The notes under the pieces were generated by a model. The model saw nothing but the letters and a program-made list of their open reading frames with translations. It was not told where the DNA came from and did no database searches. Below, piece after piece: positions 33,713 to 45,999 of a DNA stretch of 64,000 bases; position 1 is the first letter of the stretch; the number at the start of each line of letters is the position of its first letter. The DNA lies in the NCBI GenBank assembly GCA_028641055.1, contig CM054062.1:134148682-134212681 (forward strand), in the 5' to 3' direction. A program made the translations under genes and the position numbers. This DNA is from Alopecurus myosuroides. Lineage: Eukaryota; Streptophyta; Magnoliopsida; Poales; Poaceae.

Positions 33713-36395
33713 AGTTCCTACTCGTCCTCGAGTAGGTAAACGATAAAACAATAATTTCTGAGGTGACATGCTACTAACATAAACTTGATCATAAAAATGT
33801 AAAAGAATATGTAAGCTGACATCATAGAACTTTTAACACAAACATGATAAATAGAACTTTAATAATGAAGCATAGCAATCACTTTTCATCATGAAGACTA
33901 TCTCAAATAAAGGATCATGAATAATAATGCAAAGAAAGATAAACGTTTGTTTCAGGTATAGAGAAAGCATGGCAAAGTGATATTTCGCTAGTCCTTAAGA
34001 GTGGGGCAAAACATAAATGCCAGGACACCTTCAAAGTTCATGAGGAAGACTAGAGCAAATAATTTAAGAACAAACAATATCACATCATGAATCAATTATT
34101 GATGTTTACGGGACAAATGCACATAGAACTCAGAATGGCAAAAATGCTCTCTCAACTGTGCATAAAGTTAGAAGATGGAGACTCAACATAAAAGTAAAAG
34201 AAAGGCCCTTCGCGGAGGGAAGTAGGGATCACTCATGTGCTAGAACTTTTTATTTTATTAAATAGAGGTATTAAAATTTTGACACTCCTCCCATCCATGT
34301 TTCACAAACCATGGCTAACTGAATCCTCAGGTGCCTGCCAACAATCACATACCGTGGAGGAGTGTCTATATTTTGGGAGATGTATGCTAATGTCAACAAA
34401 TGGTAAACAGAAAATATAGTACGTCACAAGCCAACTGGATTCACAAGAGAGGCTCCCATGTGAAGGACGCATCTGGGTAGAAGCTCATCCCTCTTTCTCT
34501 TTTGTTTACACAATTATGCTTTGACTGATAAATAAGGGGCAAAAATAAAGGATATAATTTGTTTGCAATAACTTGGGGCTGGGCACCCCGCTGCCAGCTC
34601 TACTATCATTTGGATAAGCGGATGAAGCCACTAGTCCAGGGTGTGAAATCCAATCAATAAGTGAGATAAGATTCTCTATTGACGTCCTCATGAGCAAAAA
34701 CAGGAACATAAAGCAGGAGTAGTTTTGAAAGTTTTAAAGGTAATACATGAGCAATTTACTTTGGAGTGGCAGTTAAATACCACATGTAGGTAGGTATGGT
34801 GGACACAATGGGAAAAACTTTTGTTTAAGGGAGTTGGATGCACGAGTAGAGCTCATACTCAGTACGGGTGGAGGCTAGCAAAAGACTGGGAGCGACAAAT
34901 CAAGAGAGCATAAGAGCCATAATCATGCATAGCGACATAAACATCATTAATTAAAGCATAAGAGGTATCACAAGTTCAAAAACTAAGTGGTCATGGAGGC
35001 TATTCATGACTGGTTCATAGTCATAAACATGGTGTGAGCATGCGCCGAGCCAACCAAATAAAACATTCGAAAGAGAATACCATAAATTTATGCTTTACTA
35101 TGACAACAACAACTCATGAATCTTTCAATGACATATTAAACACTCTCAGCTATTTGAGGCTATTCGTGCTACTCAATAACCACAAGGCTTTAAAACTAAA
35201 ATAACATTTAGCATGGCATGAAAAAGTTCTAGCCACAGTCTATACAAGCTTCTACTTGCACTGTTATAAATCCAACTTCAAGCCGCAGTTTCTTTTCCCA
35301 ACAAGCACCATACAAGATATGTTTTAACAGAAAATAATCTTTATGATACAGCAAGCAAACATGAGAGTACTCACATAACACTACTAAAACTAACAACTCT
35401 GATAATAGATGCATGCAAAACAGGAGCTAAATAAATGCAGCAGCCAGACAAAGATTAAGAATATAAAGTATTCCCATGAAAAAGTGGAGCGTGTCACTCT
35501 CCAATAAAAGAATGCTGGGGTCCAACCAAGCTTATTGCAAAAATAAAAATAAACTGAAAGAAAAAATAAACTACGCTCCAAGTAAAGCACATAATATGTG
35601 ACCGAATAAAAATATAGTTTCACTAGAAGTGCCCTGATAATTTGTCGATGAAGAAGGGGATGTCTTGGGCATCCCCAAGCTTAGACGCTTGAGTCTTCTT
35701 GGAATTTGCTGGGATGTACCACCGGGGCATCCCCAAGATTAGGCTCTTCACTCTTCTTGATCATGTCATATCATCCTCTTCTCTTGACCCTTGAAAACTT
35801 ACTTCACACCAAACTTCTCACAATCTTCATTAGCAACGTTAGTGCAATCGAAATAATAAATTCACATGGTTCAGTTTTAACACATGCCTAACACTAAAAA
35901 ACACATTAGCTACTGTCACAACTTCTTTTAAAACTCTTTTTCTCAAAAGAACACCAAAAGAAAGAGATTAAGATGCAAATGCAATTATTGGTAGAAATCT
36001 GTCAAAACAGGACAGCGGTTAAAGATGGTTTTTTTCGAAAATCTTATGTTGCTCAAATCAAAAAGTGGTAAGCTAAGAAAAGTTGCGTAGACACCCCAGG
36101 ATTACGCACAAAAAAAACTCAGGTTATTTTGAATTTTCTGTGATTTTATACGGAATAAACAGTGGACAGCAGAAATCTTTTTCCTGCACAGAAATCCGAA
36201 ATATAGCCTCAACTTTCCACTACAGGCTTTACTTGGCTCAACAAAAACACAAAAGAAAAGATACATCGGGGTTGCTAAGGAAATAGAAAACACCTAGGTG
36301 CAAAGCACACAAAAGAAAACAAAGGAAAACTGGTTGAAAACAGAGTCCCGGTAGCGCTTTTCTTTAACGCATTTCAGCTAGGCATAGAAAGCAAC
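33713..36395 (-). other. element B non-coding internal region
   Basis: The part to about 35100 is the repeated 3' domain also seen at 1-1380. The rest is AT-rich with two extra purine-tract-like motifs and no credible gene. Confidence 0.65.
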
Positions 36396-36790
36396 TCAAG
36401 TATTTTCAAGTGAACAAGCATCAACATCTATACCAAGAACTCTCCTTTTACTTCTCTTACCCTTCTTCTTGGATTTGGGGAATATGTGGCCACACCCTGG
36501 TGCGAAGGCAAAATTTAACGTACCTTTCCCCACATCTATTACTGCCCCTAGGAGTTTCAGCAAGGACCTTCCAAGTGTAATCTGTCCTTCTTCTACGCAT
36601 TCAATAACAAGATAATCAATGGATACTGTCCTTCCCATGATTTTCTAAACACTCCCTCATCTACCCCAATGGGCAAAACAGTGGTATTATTGATAAGGGG
36701 TATTTCTTCTCCCCCTTCAGAAAGTTTTCAAAGATTCAAAGACTCGTAGATATTTCTAGGCATAAGACAAAATTCAGTCATAATATCGCA
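36396..36790 (-). pseudogene. degenerate Athila protease region
   Basis: An 80-codon frame (36396-36638) contains VIECVEEGQITLGRSLL followed by GAVIDVGKG, the C-terminal flap and LGR motif of Athila-type retropepsins. The N-terminal half lies upstream at about 36730-36790 in another frame (CHAHCDIMTEFCLMP), where the usual catalytic DxG(A/S) is not recognisable. Frame breaks separate the halves, so no enzyme can be made. Confidence 0.65.
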
Positions 36791-37240
36791 ATGAGCATGA
36801 AAAGTTTCACCATTTATAACAACTTTTACTGTAGAGATCCACATTGAAGGTTCAAAGTTTATTGCAACATAATCATAAAAATCATGAATCTGGTTATAGG
36901 CTTCTTTTAAACAGGATATATTTGTTTCAAGAGTATTTAATCTAGCCTGAAAGCTCACAAGGGATGAATCAAATTTACTAGTTGATCTAGAAGTTGCAAT
37001 CAACTTTTTAATGGCATCGAGAGCTTGATCTCCATCACAACGTAGGAAGTATCCTCCTACTGCAGAGTCTAAAGCATATCTATAGCAAAGAACAAGACCA
37101 AAGTAAAAACTACTAAGAAATAAATTCAGGGTCATCATGGGTTTAGTTTTACTATAAGAATAAAAAATCCTAGACCAAGCTTCCTTGAAACTTTCCTCAC
37201 TCCCTTTCTTGAAAGTGAAGATTGTTTCTTCCGGTGACAT
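36728..37240 (-). pseudogene. degenerate Athila gag fragment
   Basis: About 170 codons with FTFKKGSEESFKEAWSRIF and LFLSSFYFGLVLCYRYALD, the pattern of the Athila-lineage gag domain, followed by a spacer running into the protease start. The hydrophobic stretch upstream (37241-37369) is leader DNA and not part of the protein. There is no pol downstream. Remnant of the capsid gene of a non-autonomous element. Confidence 0.7.
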
Positions 37241-37416
37241 AGTGACAGGAACAAAACTAGACATAAAAGCAAGCAAATAAATAACAGCTATGAAGTAAAC
37301 TATTTTTTTTTTGTGTTTTCGATATAGAGAAGCAACACAAGACAAAAATAAAAACAAGACAATAAACAAAATAAATAGGTTGAGAGTGAGAGACTCCCCT
37401 TACCAGAAGAATTCTT

Positions 37417-37436
37417 CCTCCCCGGCAGCGGCGCCA
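37417..37436 (-). other. primer binding site, tRNA-Asp type
   Basis: TGGCGCCGCTGCCGGGGAGG on the minus strand, ten bases inside the 5' LTR end. It differs little from the tRNA-Asp complement used by Athila-type elements. Confidence 0.82.
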
Positions 37437-37446
37437 GAAATTCCCT

Positions 37447-38850
37447 TGATGCTACGTGTTGGGAACCCCAAGAGGAGGGTGTGATGAGTGTAGCGGTAGG
37501 AATTTCCCTCAGTTAAGAACCAAGGTTATCAATCCAGTAGGAGGAAGAGGATCTTTGGAAGGTTGATGCCACTGACGGTTGTGATGGAGCCTCACCGGTG
37601 TCAGCAACAACGTGGAACCTGCACACAACACAACCAAAATACTTTGCCCCAACGGTACAGTGAGGTTGTCAATCTCACCGGTCTTGCTGAAAACAAAGAT
37701 TAGACGTACAGTTTGGAAAATAGTGTATGCTTGAAGTAAGTAAAGAAAGCAGGAAATTGTAGTGGTTTCTTTAACAGTGTAAGAAAATGGACCGGGGTTC
37801 ATAGGTTCACTAGTGGTGTCTCTCCATAAAAGATAGCATGTTGGGTGATCAAATTACAGCTGGGAATTGACAAATAAAGGTTGCACCGTAGTGCACATTC
37901 ATGACATGATGACTACTATGATATTTAGTGCGGGCATTACAACAATATACATAGACCGTAATCCAACTGCATCTATGACTAATAATCCGCCCTCAGGTTA
38001 TCATCCGAACCCCCTTAGGTATTAAGTTGCAAGCAACATATAATTGCATTAAACAAAGTGTGTAAAGTAAGCAATGATTGCACACGCGGGCACTCACACC
38101 GTTGTTTTCTCCCTAGTGGCAACAGCACATCCTCCCTCGTCATGTTTCTGTCACTCGAGCACAGGCGAGAAGGAGGCATGAACCCACTATCGAGCATAAA
38201 TACCCCCTCTTGGAGTCACTAGCAACTACTTGGCCAGAGAAACCACTAGCAACGGAAAGCATGCAAGATCACAAATAGCATATGCAATAAAGACTATAAT
38301 CAACTTGGCATACGTAATATTCATTGGATCCCAGCAAACACAGCACATAGAATTACATAAGAACAATCTCGATCATGTTAGGCAGCTCACGAGATCTAAA
38401 CATTGAGGCGTAGGAGGAGAAAACAACCATCTAGCTACTGCTATGGACCCGTAGTCCAAGGATGAACTACTCACGCATCACTCCGGAGGCAGGCATGGTG
38501 ATGGAGAAGCCTCCGGTGATGATTTCCTCTCCGGCAGGGTGCCGGGAGATAGCTTCAGAACCCCCCTGATCTAGGGTTGATGACGACGGCGGCTGCAGAA
38601 CTTTTCGGGGATATTTGATCAGGTCTCTAGGGTTTTCCATCCGGGGAGAATAAATAGGCGAAAGGGCGGAGGCGATGGAGCCCTGGGGACCCCACACCAT
38701 CCCATGGTGTGGGCCCCCTAGTGCCCCTCTTCGACTCCTCTTCGGTCTTCTGGATGCTTCCGGGGAAAATAGGCACTTCGGGCTTTGTGGGGTCCAATTC
38801 CGAGAATTTTCCAGAACAACTTTTCTAAAATAAAAAACAGCAGAAATAAC
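37447..38850 (-). repeat. 5' LTR of element B, truncated
   Basis: Ends CGTAGCATCA next to the primer site. The first 130 bp or so of the LTR are missing. At the break a 22-bp LTR segment (38776-38797) is repeated at 38855-38876. Confidence 0.8.
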
Positions 38851-38876
38851 AACTCTTCGGGCTTTGTGGGGTCCAA

Positions 38877-39204
38877 CTCTTCTAAGACTATGCAAGTTGT
38901 AATATTATTTTGTAAAGACTGGATCATGCGATGTAATAGAATTTGATGCATTTGCATGATATTTCATCTTGTACTATGGTGCTAGCAATTGATCCAGGGA
39001 CTAGCATAATAACACGGATGTTCTTACATTATTTAAATGTGGGAATGCTACAAGACCATTCTTTGACTTAGATCCTCTCAAGCCATAGATTAGGGCTGAT
39101 ATCAGTCGTAGTGGATTAGGTTCTGACCTAGAGTTATTCTCCAGCTTGGAGCTTTGAATTGCTTCTTCTCATGTTTCATTTGCATGAGATCTTCTTTGAT
39201 TCAT
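38877..39204. other. unassigned 330-bp stretch
   Basis: AT-rich, no recognisable element end, gene or RNA. Possibly old host or transposon DNA between truncated B and the next LTR. Confidence 0.4.
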
Positions 39205-39599
39205 TGATACGTCTATTTTGCATCACTGTTTTATATTGTTATTTTCTGTTATTCATCGATATATTTCATGTTATGATGCATCACTTATGTTATTTTATCT
39301 TATTTTGCATGTTTCATAATTATTGGAGAATAAACACCGGAACCAGAAATCTGATGGAAAAAAGCACCGTCAAGATAACCTATTTCAAAAGATGAGAAGA
39401 AGAGGGGGGATATCGGAGGAGTCTTAGAAGTTCCGAGGAGGAAGTGAGCCAGAAGGGCACCCCAGAGGGGGGCCACCTGGGGCCCACACCACCAGGCGGC
39501 ACGCCCCCCTAGCGCGACTCGGGGTGGTGTGGCCCCTCTGGCCCACTGCCTGGCGCCCCCTTTCGCGTACTTGACCCCTAGGGAACCCTAAGCCCCAGA
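39205..39599 (+). repeat. LTR fragment (element P), 5' portion
   Basis: Starts TGATACGTCTATTTTGCATC, another Athila-like LTR head, with a purine- then GC-rich middle. It is cut at 39600 by the next element; its remainder would lie right of the window. Confidence 0.7.
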
Positions 39600-42504
39600 T
39601 GTAACATCCCCATCTTTTGCTATGAAGTGGTGTTGTGTTGTGCTCATGTCATTCATGCATGAAACAAATTCCAACCAATTTAAATTTTGAATTTATATGG
39701 AAATTGAGAAAAATCCACAAATAATACTTAATGTGATTTTCAAAATCTTGAACTAAAAAATATTTCAATTTCACCAAACCAACATATGGTGAGGTTGCAT
39801 TTTTGACAAGGTTTCCAAATATCATTTTTGCAAATTTTTCTCTTTGCAAAAAGGTCCTCAGAATTTTATTTTCTGTTCTGTTTTAAAATAGAAAAGGACT
39901 GAATTTTGGTTTTTTAAAATTCCAGGGGGTTATGGGGGGGAAACCCTTTGTCTTCTACCTCTCGCCAGTAGGAGCAGCTTGGTGTCCGCTGCCACCTCCT
40001 CCTTCTGGCCTCGCCCTCGGATAAGACCGCGAAGGAGGCGTCGTGCTCTCCCTCCCTCTCTGCCTCCCCTGTGAGCTCCGAAACCCTAACCTTAAACCGT
40101 ACGGCCGCCGTCCTCCGCCGTCGCTCGGGCCTCCTCCGCTTTCCGGCGAGGACTCCATCTGCTTCACCGAGCCCCCTGTACCTCCTAGTCCACTGAATCG
40201 AGGCGAGGTGGCCGGAATTGTCCAGCCCATCGTTGTCTTGCTCGTAGACGGCAGAGCGCCGCCGTCGTCGATGCGCCGTCTTCAGACCTTCCCCTACCCG
40301 GTCGATCGGCCCTCCATGCTCAGGGTGAGCTCCTGGTCCTCCAGGACCTCTCCGTTTGATCCCTCCCCCTCCACAACTCCCGGCCACCATGCACCGTCGT
40401 GCGCCACCGCAGTTCCTCATCGACGGCGAAGCTCCGGTGACATTTAGGTAGCGGCGCGACCACTTTCAGGTACTTCGCGCCCGTGCGCGTCGAACGTGCC
40501 CTTCCGTGTTGTCCGGCGTGCCCCGAGTCGCCGCCGGCGAGCAGATCAGAGACGCTCGTCCATCTGCTGACGGCAGCGTGACATCAGCATGACGTCACGT
40601 GGGGCCGTTCTGTTAGCAGTTTATTCTTTTTTTAAAATATTTTAGAACTTGTAAAATTAATATCTTTAACTCTGTTTATCATAAAATTATGGAAAAATAT
40701 TTAAAATGTTCAGAAAATTATTTCCAACCCAAATATGCCACTTTCATACATGTTTTACAAACTTTAATTTTGGGCATTATTTTCAATTTATTTAAATCAT
40801 TTAAAAACATAGAAAATAAGATTTTAATCAATAAAACCAGAAAATTGCAAGTTATATACCAAAATGCTCAAAATGACAAATGCAATCTATTTATGATGTT
40901 TTCAAACCTATTTGAGCAATTAAAACTTGACACACTTTTAGAATTGCCCGAAATGCCCTCCGAGGTCCATTTCGGGGCTAATTCAATAAAATTGCATGTT
41001 TGCCATATGAACCATAGCAGCCCTTTGATCATGTTCAGGGCTTTATTTCAGTGCATTAACTTGCTCACGCATACATATTGTGTATTGCATCGCTGCCATG
41101 TGTTGATTATTGTTCTTCTTTTCGGTGTTGTTTCCCCCTCGGTAGAATGCGACTCCGAAGTGAAGGCCAGCAACTCCATTGACGAATACTTGATCTTAAC
41201 CGACAAGTCAAGCACTCATTCCCGAAGATATCTCTATTGGTTTTATTTTAACCAAAGCAAGCATAACCTCTTATCTGCTCATATATGTTTTTGAAACGAC
41301 TCCTAATTCTTGTACTTTACATTCGATTCCAAAGTATTTGATGTCAGTAGATATAGTTCTCCTATATAATGCATAGCCCGAATACCCCGATCCAATTCTC
41401 CTAGCCGCCATAGTGTTTGCTTGTGCGCACCGCCAGAGCCTTATATCTACTTCGCTTAGCTTCACATGTTGATTTACCTCTGCTCCATCCGGTTGATGAA
41501 TCAGAGCTGCGATAACCTAGTATGATATAATGACGTGGAAAGTTGAGCATTGCATGGTTAACTTGATTAAGGATTGGATGGGAGGCCACTTGGGAAGCGG
41601 TTGTTTTTCCTATACTTGCCAACCCTAGGATTAAGGTCTCGCCGCGGAAACCAGGACTGAGCGTGCAATCACACGCGCGAGCCAATGAACCTCGCTCGAC
41701 TAACTAACTTGTTTGGCCACATTCATGAGTCACGTAGTTTGCTATTTCGATCTGTGTGTGAGTCAGAAAACGATTTGGAGAAAACCTAGGGCGTGACCCC
41801 GACAAGTGATGGATGTACACGAATCTTGATCCCGACACACAGAACAGGTGCGGTCGGGAGGTGGCCAACTCTCTGTTGACGGGGAGGCCCTGTTTGGGTT
41901 GACTCATGGATAGGGCCAAGCAAGGTAAAGGTTGGAGCCAGCCACCCTCTGTCGTGCTCCATGGAAGAGCGTACATGTGGTGCTAAGAGTCTGAGGGTAT
42001 GTGTGGGTAAAGTGTACATCCCTACAGGGCAATCTTTTCTAGAAGCCGTGTCCAGGGTTAAGGACGGCTTGGTGAAAGTCGTGTGGCCATAGATAACTTG
42101 AACGTGGCGTAAAAGATATTGACAATGATTGAAGGATGCCTCCTCGGAGATGCCGAGAGGGGTGATCCTTGTAGCATGAGATGCTGGGAAATGATATTGG
42201 TGGAATAAAAAGATGATGATTTCAGCAGTTGAGTAGTCTTCTCATCTGTTTTGAAAACACTCCATGAGACGTGCTATTCTTCATCTATTTGGAAAATAAA
42301 GATTTATTTACGCAAAATAGCCTTCATAAAACCCTTTCTGAAAGTAGAAGATATATAATAGGTTAACTAAGTCTTGTTGAGTATCTCACGTACTCAGGTT
42401 TGCTTAATTTTGGTTCAGGTGAAGTTACCCACATCGGTGGTGATTCAACATGGACATCGACGAGTAGTATGGGGTTCCCATGTAGCAGCCTAGAATCTAT
42501 GGGT
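39600..42504 (+). repeat. long LTR beginning TGTAACATCCCC (element N)
   Basis: 2.9 kb resembling the giant tRNA-Met-primed LTR class in layout: AT-rich head, GC-rich leader-like zone (39955-40560), AT-rich intron-like zone, an acidic exon-like piece after a CTCGGTAG acceptor at 41146 (CDSEVKASNSIDEYL), and an exon-like end after TTTTGGTTCAG at 42419. Plus-strand frames at 40043-40447 and 40689-41294 have no recognised domain. The CA end is not seen because the next LTR starts at 42505. Confidence 0.6.
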
Positions 42505-43324
42505 TGTCTAACATCCCAAGTATGAAAATACCGCTAGAATGTTTGTTTTCCTGTTTAATTAAAGTATTGCATCATGTCATCATATTTATTTCCTTGTTTG
42601 CATTTGTCTACTATTTGTTTTGCATCTGTTTTCATTCTGTTTTCCTAATGGAAATCCAAACCATATTCAACTTGGTTATCATACTTGTCATGTTACAATC
42701 TTGTTTTCAAATAAAAGTTCAACTCAAACAACCTTTTGTTTCAATTATTCCATATTTGATCAACTAATAAAATGGTGGTTTTTATTTCAATTAATTAATT
42801 CCAAATTGCATTCAAATTCAAATCAAATTTTCAAACAGCACCTAATTTGAAAATTATGAAAGTACCAAACAAATTCTAATCACATTTGTTCTATTTAATC
42901 AATAGGGTTCACCCTAATAAAAACATTGTTTTCAATATTAATCAATTAATTATCAAATTCTTCAAATTCAAACCAATTTGCAAACAGCAAATAAAAATTG
43001 AATATTTGAAAGATCAGAGTGGACATTGGTGTATGTTGACCTAATAAACTCACATGAATTTTTCCAAAAAAATTTCAACTCAAAAACCTATCATTTTCTT
43101 CCATTTTCTTTTGCTGCAAAAAAAAAACAGAAAAACAAAAATAGAAAAGGAAAAACAGCGCGCGCGGCAGCTAACCTAGCGCGGCCCAGCCCGCTAACTT
43201 ACCTCCCGCGCTGGCCCGGTACTCCTTCGCGCTGCCCCCCTTCGTCTAACTGTACGGCAGCAATCTGGCCGGAGCCACGTCGACGACCGCGGCCGAGCGA
43301 CGGCGATCCGCGCAACCCTAGCCC

Positions 43325-43331
43325 TATATAA
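43325..43331 (+). promoter_or_regulatory. TATA box of element O LTR
   Basis: TATATAA in CCCTATATAACC, followed by a CT/GC-rich leader; about 820 bp into the LTR. Confidence 0.6.
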
Positions 43332-43867
43332 CCTACCTAGGACCCTGCGCGCAGCCCTAGCCCTAGCCTACCCACCTAACCCCTCGAGACCGCCGCCGAT
43401 TTCCTCTCCCTCGCCGCGATCTCCACCTTCTGAACCTCACCGGAGCAAGCTCCTGTCTGAATTTCCGACCACCGCCGTCGCCATGGAACTCCTCCACCCC
43501 ACCTAGCCACAGAAACCAGACCACCTCGTCACCCTCTTCCGTCTGGACACTCGCACGAGCCCGGAGACGCACGGAATCCACGCCGCCGTCCGCAGCATCG
43601 TCATCGAGCTCGTCTGCCCGAGCCGCTGCATCGCCTACACCGCGGTAAGCGCCACCGTGACCTCCTCCTCCTCTCTGTTTCTTGCTCGCAAGCACGCGCA
43701 TGCGAGCGCGCACCTCATCGCAGCAGCACACACGCACATCGAGCACGAGCACACGGTGATCGCCGCCGGTAGCTCCCTGTCAAAGTTCAGAGCTTGCGCG
43801 CGTTCAGTTAAAATTCAGATAACGAGTTTGGAACCTTAACCTGTCCGCGCTGTGTATACTGACAACA

Positions 43868-43940
43868 AACGCATCACACCCCACTGATTACAGTGCTAGC
43901 GCGAGCGAGGCAGGGCGTGGGTTCGAGTCCTGGCCTCGCA
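43868..43940 (+). other. tRNA-like pol III box region in O LTR
   Basis: GGTTCGAGTCC (43916-43926) is a perfect tRNA T-arm/B box, flanked by a GCGAGGC...GCCTCGC stem, with a weak A-box-like stretch upstream. It is not a complete tRNA: no acceptor stem or anticodon arm can be folded by eye. Confidence 0.45.
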
Positions 43941-44020
43941 CGGGAGAAATCCCCACTTTTTTCGACCGTGCGCTGACAGGGTGGCCCCCCTGTCAGCCAC
44001 ACCGTGGCCACGCAAGCACG

Positions 44021-44025
44021 CGCAG
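44021..44025. repeat. target-site duplication CGCAG, left copy
   Basis: Directly before the V LTR; identical to 61564-61568. Confidence 0.92.
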
Positions 44026-44301
44026 TGTAGGGACCCCAGACCGGCAGTCTGAAACCCTACGTATGCATACATTCATGATCCCAGAAAGATCAGTCGTGAA
44101 CAACATACACAGTTGGCACACAGAAATACATCATCCATTACACGAATACATAAAGGTATTACATAAAAGATCACATGATCAAGTTTAACGCACTGCCACA
44201 AAGGCAGGCAACTTAACCATCACAGCGGAAGACAATTAAAACACAACGTAGTTGAGCCCAAGTCACGCCTTAACCTACAGGCTGCTGACCCGGAGACGAT
44301 C

Positions 44302-44369
44302 CTAGTTCGCAAAGCCGTCAGCTCCGTACTTCTCTTCATAGATCTCCTTTGGAGGCTCCTTCTCAAAGT
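44302..44369 (-). CDS. exon-like C-terminal segment in V 3' LTR
   Basis: After the acceptor TACTTATCAG, AC completes a GAC codon, then 21 codons (FEKEPPKEIYEEKYG...) end at TAG 44302. Charged, acidic and short. The frame fits an upstream 81-nt exon (45694-45774) through a GC-AG intron of 1324 nt. The same structure is intact in the other LTR (55771-55838). Function unknown; expression is inferred from splice signals only. Confidence 0.45.
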
Positions 44370-45693
44370 CTGATAAGTAGATACCAGGGGCGAAACCATA
44401 ATGAGTACATTTGAATGTACTCAGCAAGACATCCATCATGTCACTTACCAACATCCAACTATGCTTATATGGTGGAATAGGTAGGCTATAAATAGGGTTC
44501 ACTACCAATGGTGTTCATATATGATGACACCACAGTTGCAGTCAGGTTAATCTGTATCTTCGTTGAAGAAGATACTTCAGAAGAAAATAATATAGTTTTA
44601 TTTCTCTTGTAGATCTCACATGTACAAGAGTTTTTGTAAAACTTTGTTAAAGAATATTTTCTCTTTGCAAAACTTCTTGGAATCAGTTTCCAGAATTCTT
44701 GCTTAGAGTAGAAAAGGTTTTCTTTGCAAAAACATTTTTGTTTTTTTGTATAACAGCATCTGGCTTTTCATCATCGACGATACCTCCACGGTATAAGTTT
44801 CCATTTCCTTTCCGAACTTCACAAGTTCAACACTTCCTTTCCAAAAATCCTTTTTTAAAACATTGACACAATGCTAGCTACATGGCCATTCAACTGTCCA
44901 TATCCGAGGACGCGGCTATCTCGAAATAGTTTTACTCTGCAGAGGTGTACACATTTCCACCAGATCCAGAATCCGCCATGAAACACCCATGGACTGTCCT
45001 CAACCTATGAGAACATCAGATAACTGATCTTGACTATCCGCTATGTGCAAGCTAGTACATGACTATCTCTTCAATTGGGGTTCCCCCTCCCTGGCAAGCC
45101 GTGTCCCACACCGCCCAAACAGGAGACCCAACTGCTGCATCCGGAGGGAAAATTAATCCCACACTTTAGATGTCCCGTATCCTCCACTCCTAGCGACATT
45201 TCGGTTCGGAGGATCCAATCCCCTATAGCACTTGAGATAGCACACATACTAACCATAACAAGTTTTTAATCAAGCCCCTACCCATATTGGGGTAAAGTGG
45301 CAGTACGGTAAAGGTTGTCCAGCGAAGACTAGGTTATGTGTCATTTTTGAAAACACCACTTTCTCAAAAATGACCACTTCCACATTCCTCCGGAGAACAA
45401 GGATCCGCCTTTTCTCCGGGTTTTTCCGTAAAGCCTTTGTTTTGTAGAATCACAATTTTAGGGTGTCCACTTAGGGACTAGTATATTTTATGGTAATAAA
45501 TACCATATGGTGGCTTATGGGCTTGGTATTACCAAGTTTAACTACTGGCATGATAGTAACCTATATACTAATATAGTAGTAATAGCCACATCAAAAATAG
45601 TTTTGATAACCAAGTTTTGGTAAAACTTCAGAGGTAAAACATGCATGATAGATAATGGTAAGTATTGTATCAGCAAGCATCAGGATGGCTTGC

Positions 45694-45774
45694 CTGGTAT
45701 CTCCTTGTGTCCCTGGTTTTGGAGTGACTGGAACTTGAAACAGCGCTTCACGACACTTCCTTCCTCTTCGTTTT
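45694..45774 (-). CDS. exon-like segment in V 3' LTR, phase 1-1
   Basis: 81 nt between acceptor GACGTTAG and donor CCAG|GCAAGC. One frame is open (NEEEGSVVKRCFKFQ...). Starting and ending in phase 1, it joins exactly to the exon at 44302-44369. A homologous 78-nt exon with the same phases and the same GC donor is in element O (62670-62747). Confidence 0.45.
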
Positions 45775-45999
45775 CTAACGTCGTAAAAGAATAAAGGACA
45801 CACATTCAGAACCAATCAAGGCAAGCAACCATACATAACAATACATACAGCAAGGAAATCTAAAAATAACCAATCACACAATTTATTAAGGGAGCAAACA
45901 ATCAAACAAACACACTTGGCAGAAATGCCATTTATTAAGACAGCTTAAGGTTGGAGGGACATATCTCACAACCTCAATATCATGGATTCAATGGGTGTG

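Larger units (their letters stand above)
32490..38850 (-). mobile_element. decayed Athila-like retrotransposon (element B)
   Basis: Minus-strand element: 5' LTR 38850-37447, tRNA-Asp primer site, 3.75-kb internal region with degenerate gag and protease pieces, polypurine tract, 3' LTR 33697-32490. RT, RNase H and integrase are absent. Both LTRs are truncated at their outer ends, so there is no target duplication. The LTRs differ clearly, including a roughly 30-bp deletion in the 5' copy, so it is much older than the Gypsy element. Confidence 0.8.
42505..44025 (+). repeat. giant LTR (element O), left part
   Basis: Begins TGTCTAACATCCCAAGTATG, carries a TATA box, a GC-rich leader and a tRNA-like B box, and is interrupted by element V at 44026. 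The right part (61569-64000) is collinear with reverse-complemented W LTRs, which shows both belong to one LTR superfamily. A possible donor (GCG|GTAAGC) lies near 43646. Confidence 0.7.

Noticed and set aside
43868..43940. A genuine tRNA gene
   Set aside because: Only the B box and a short stem are good; no acceptor stem, anticodon loop or CCA-side pairing can be drawn.
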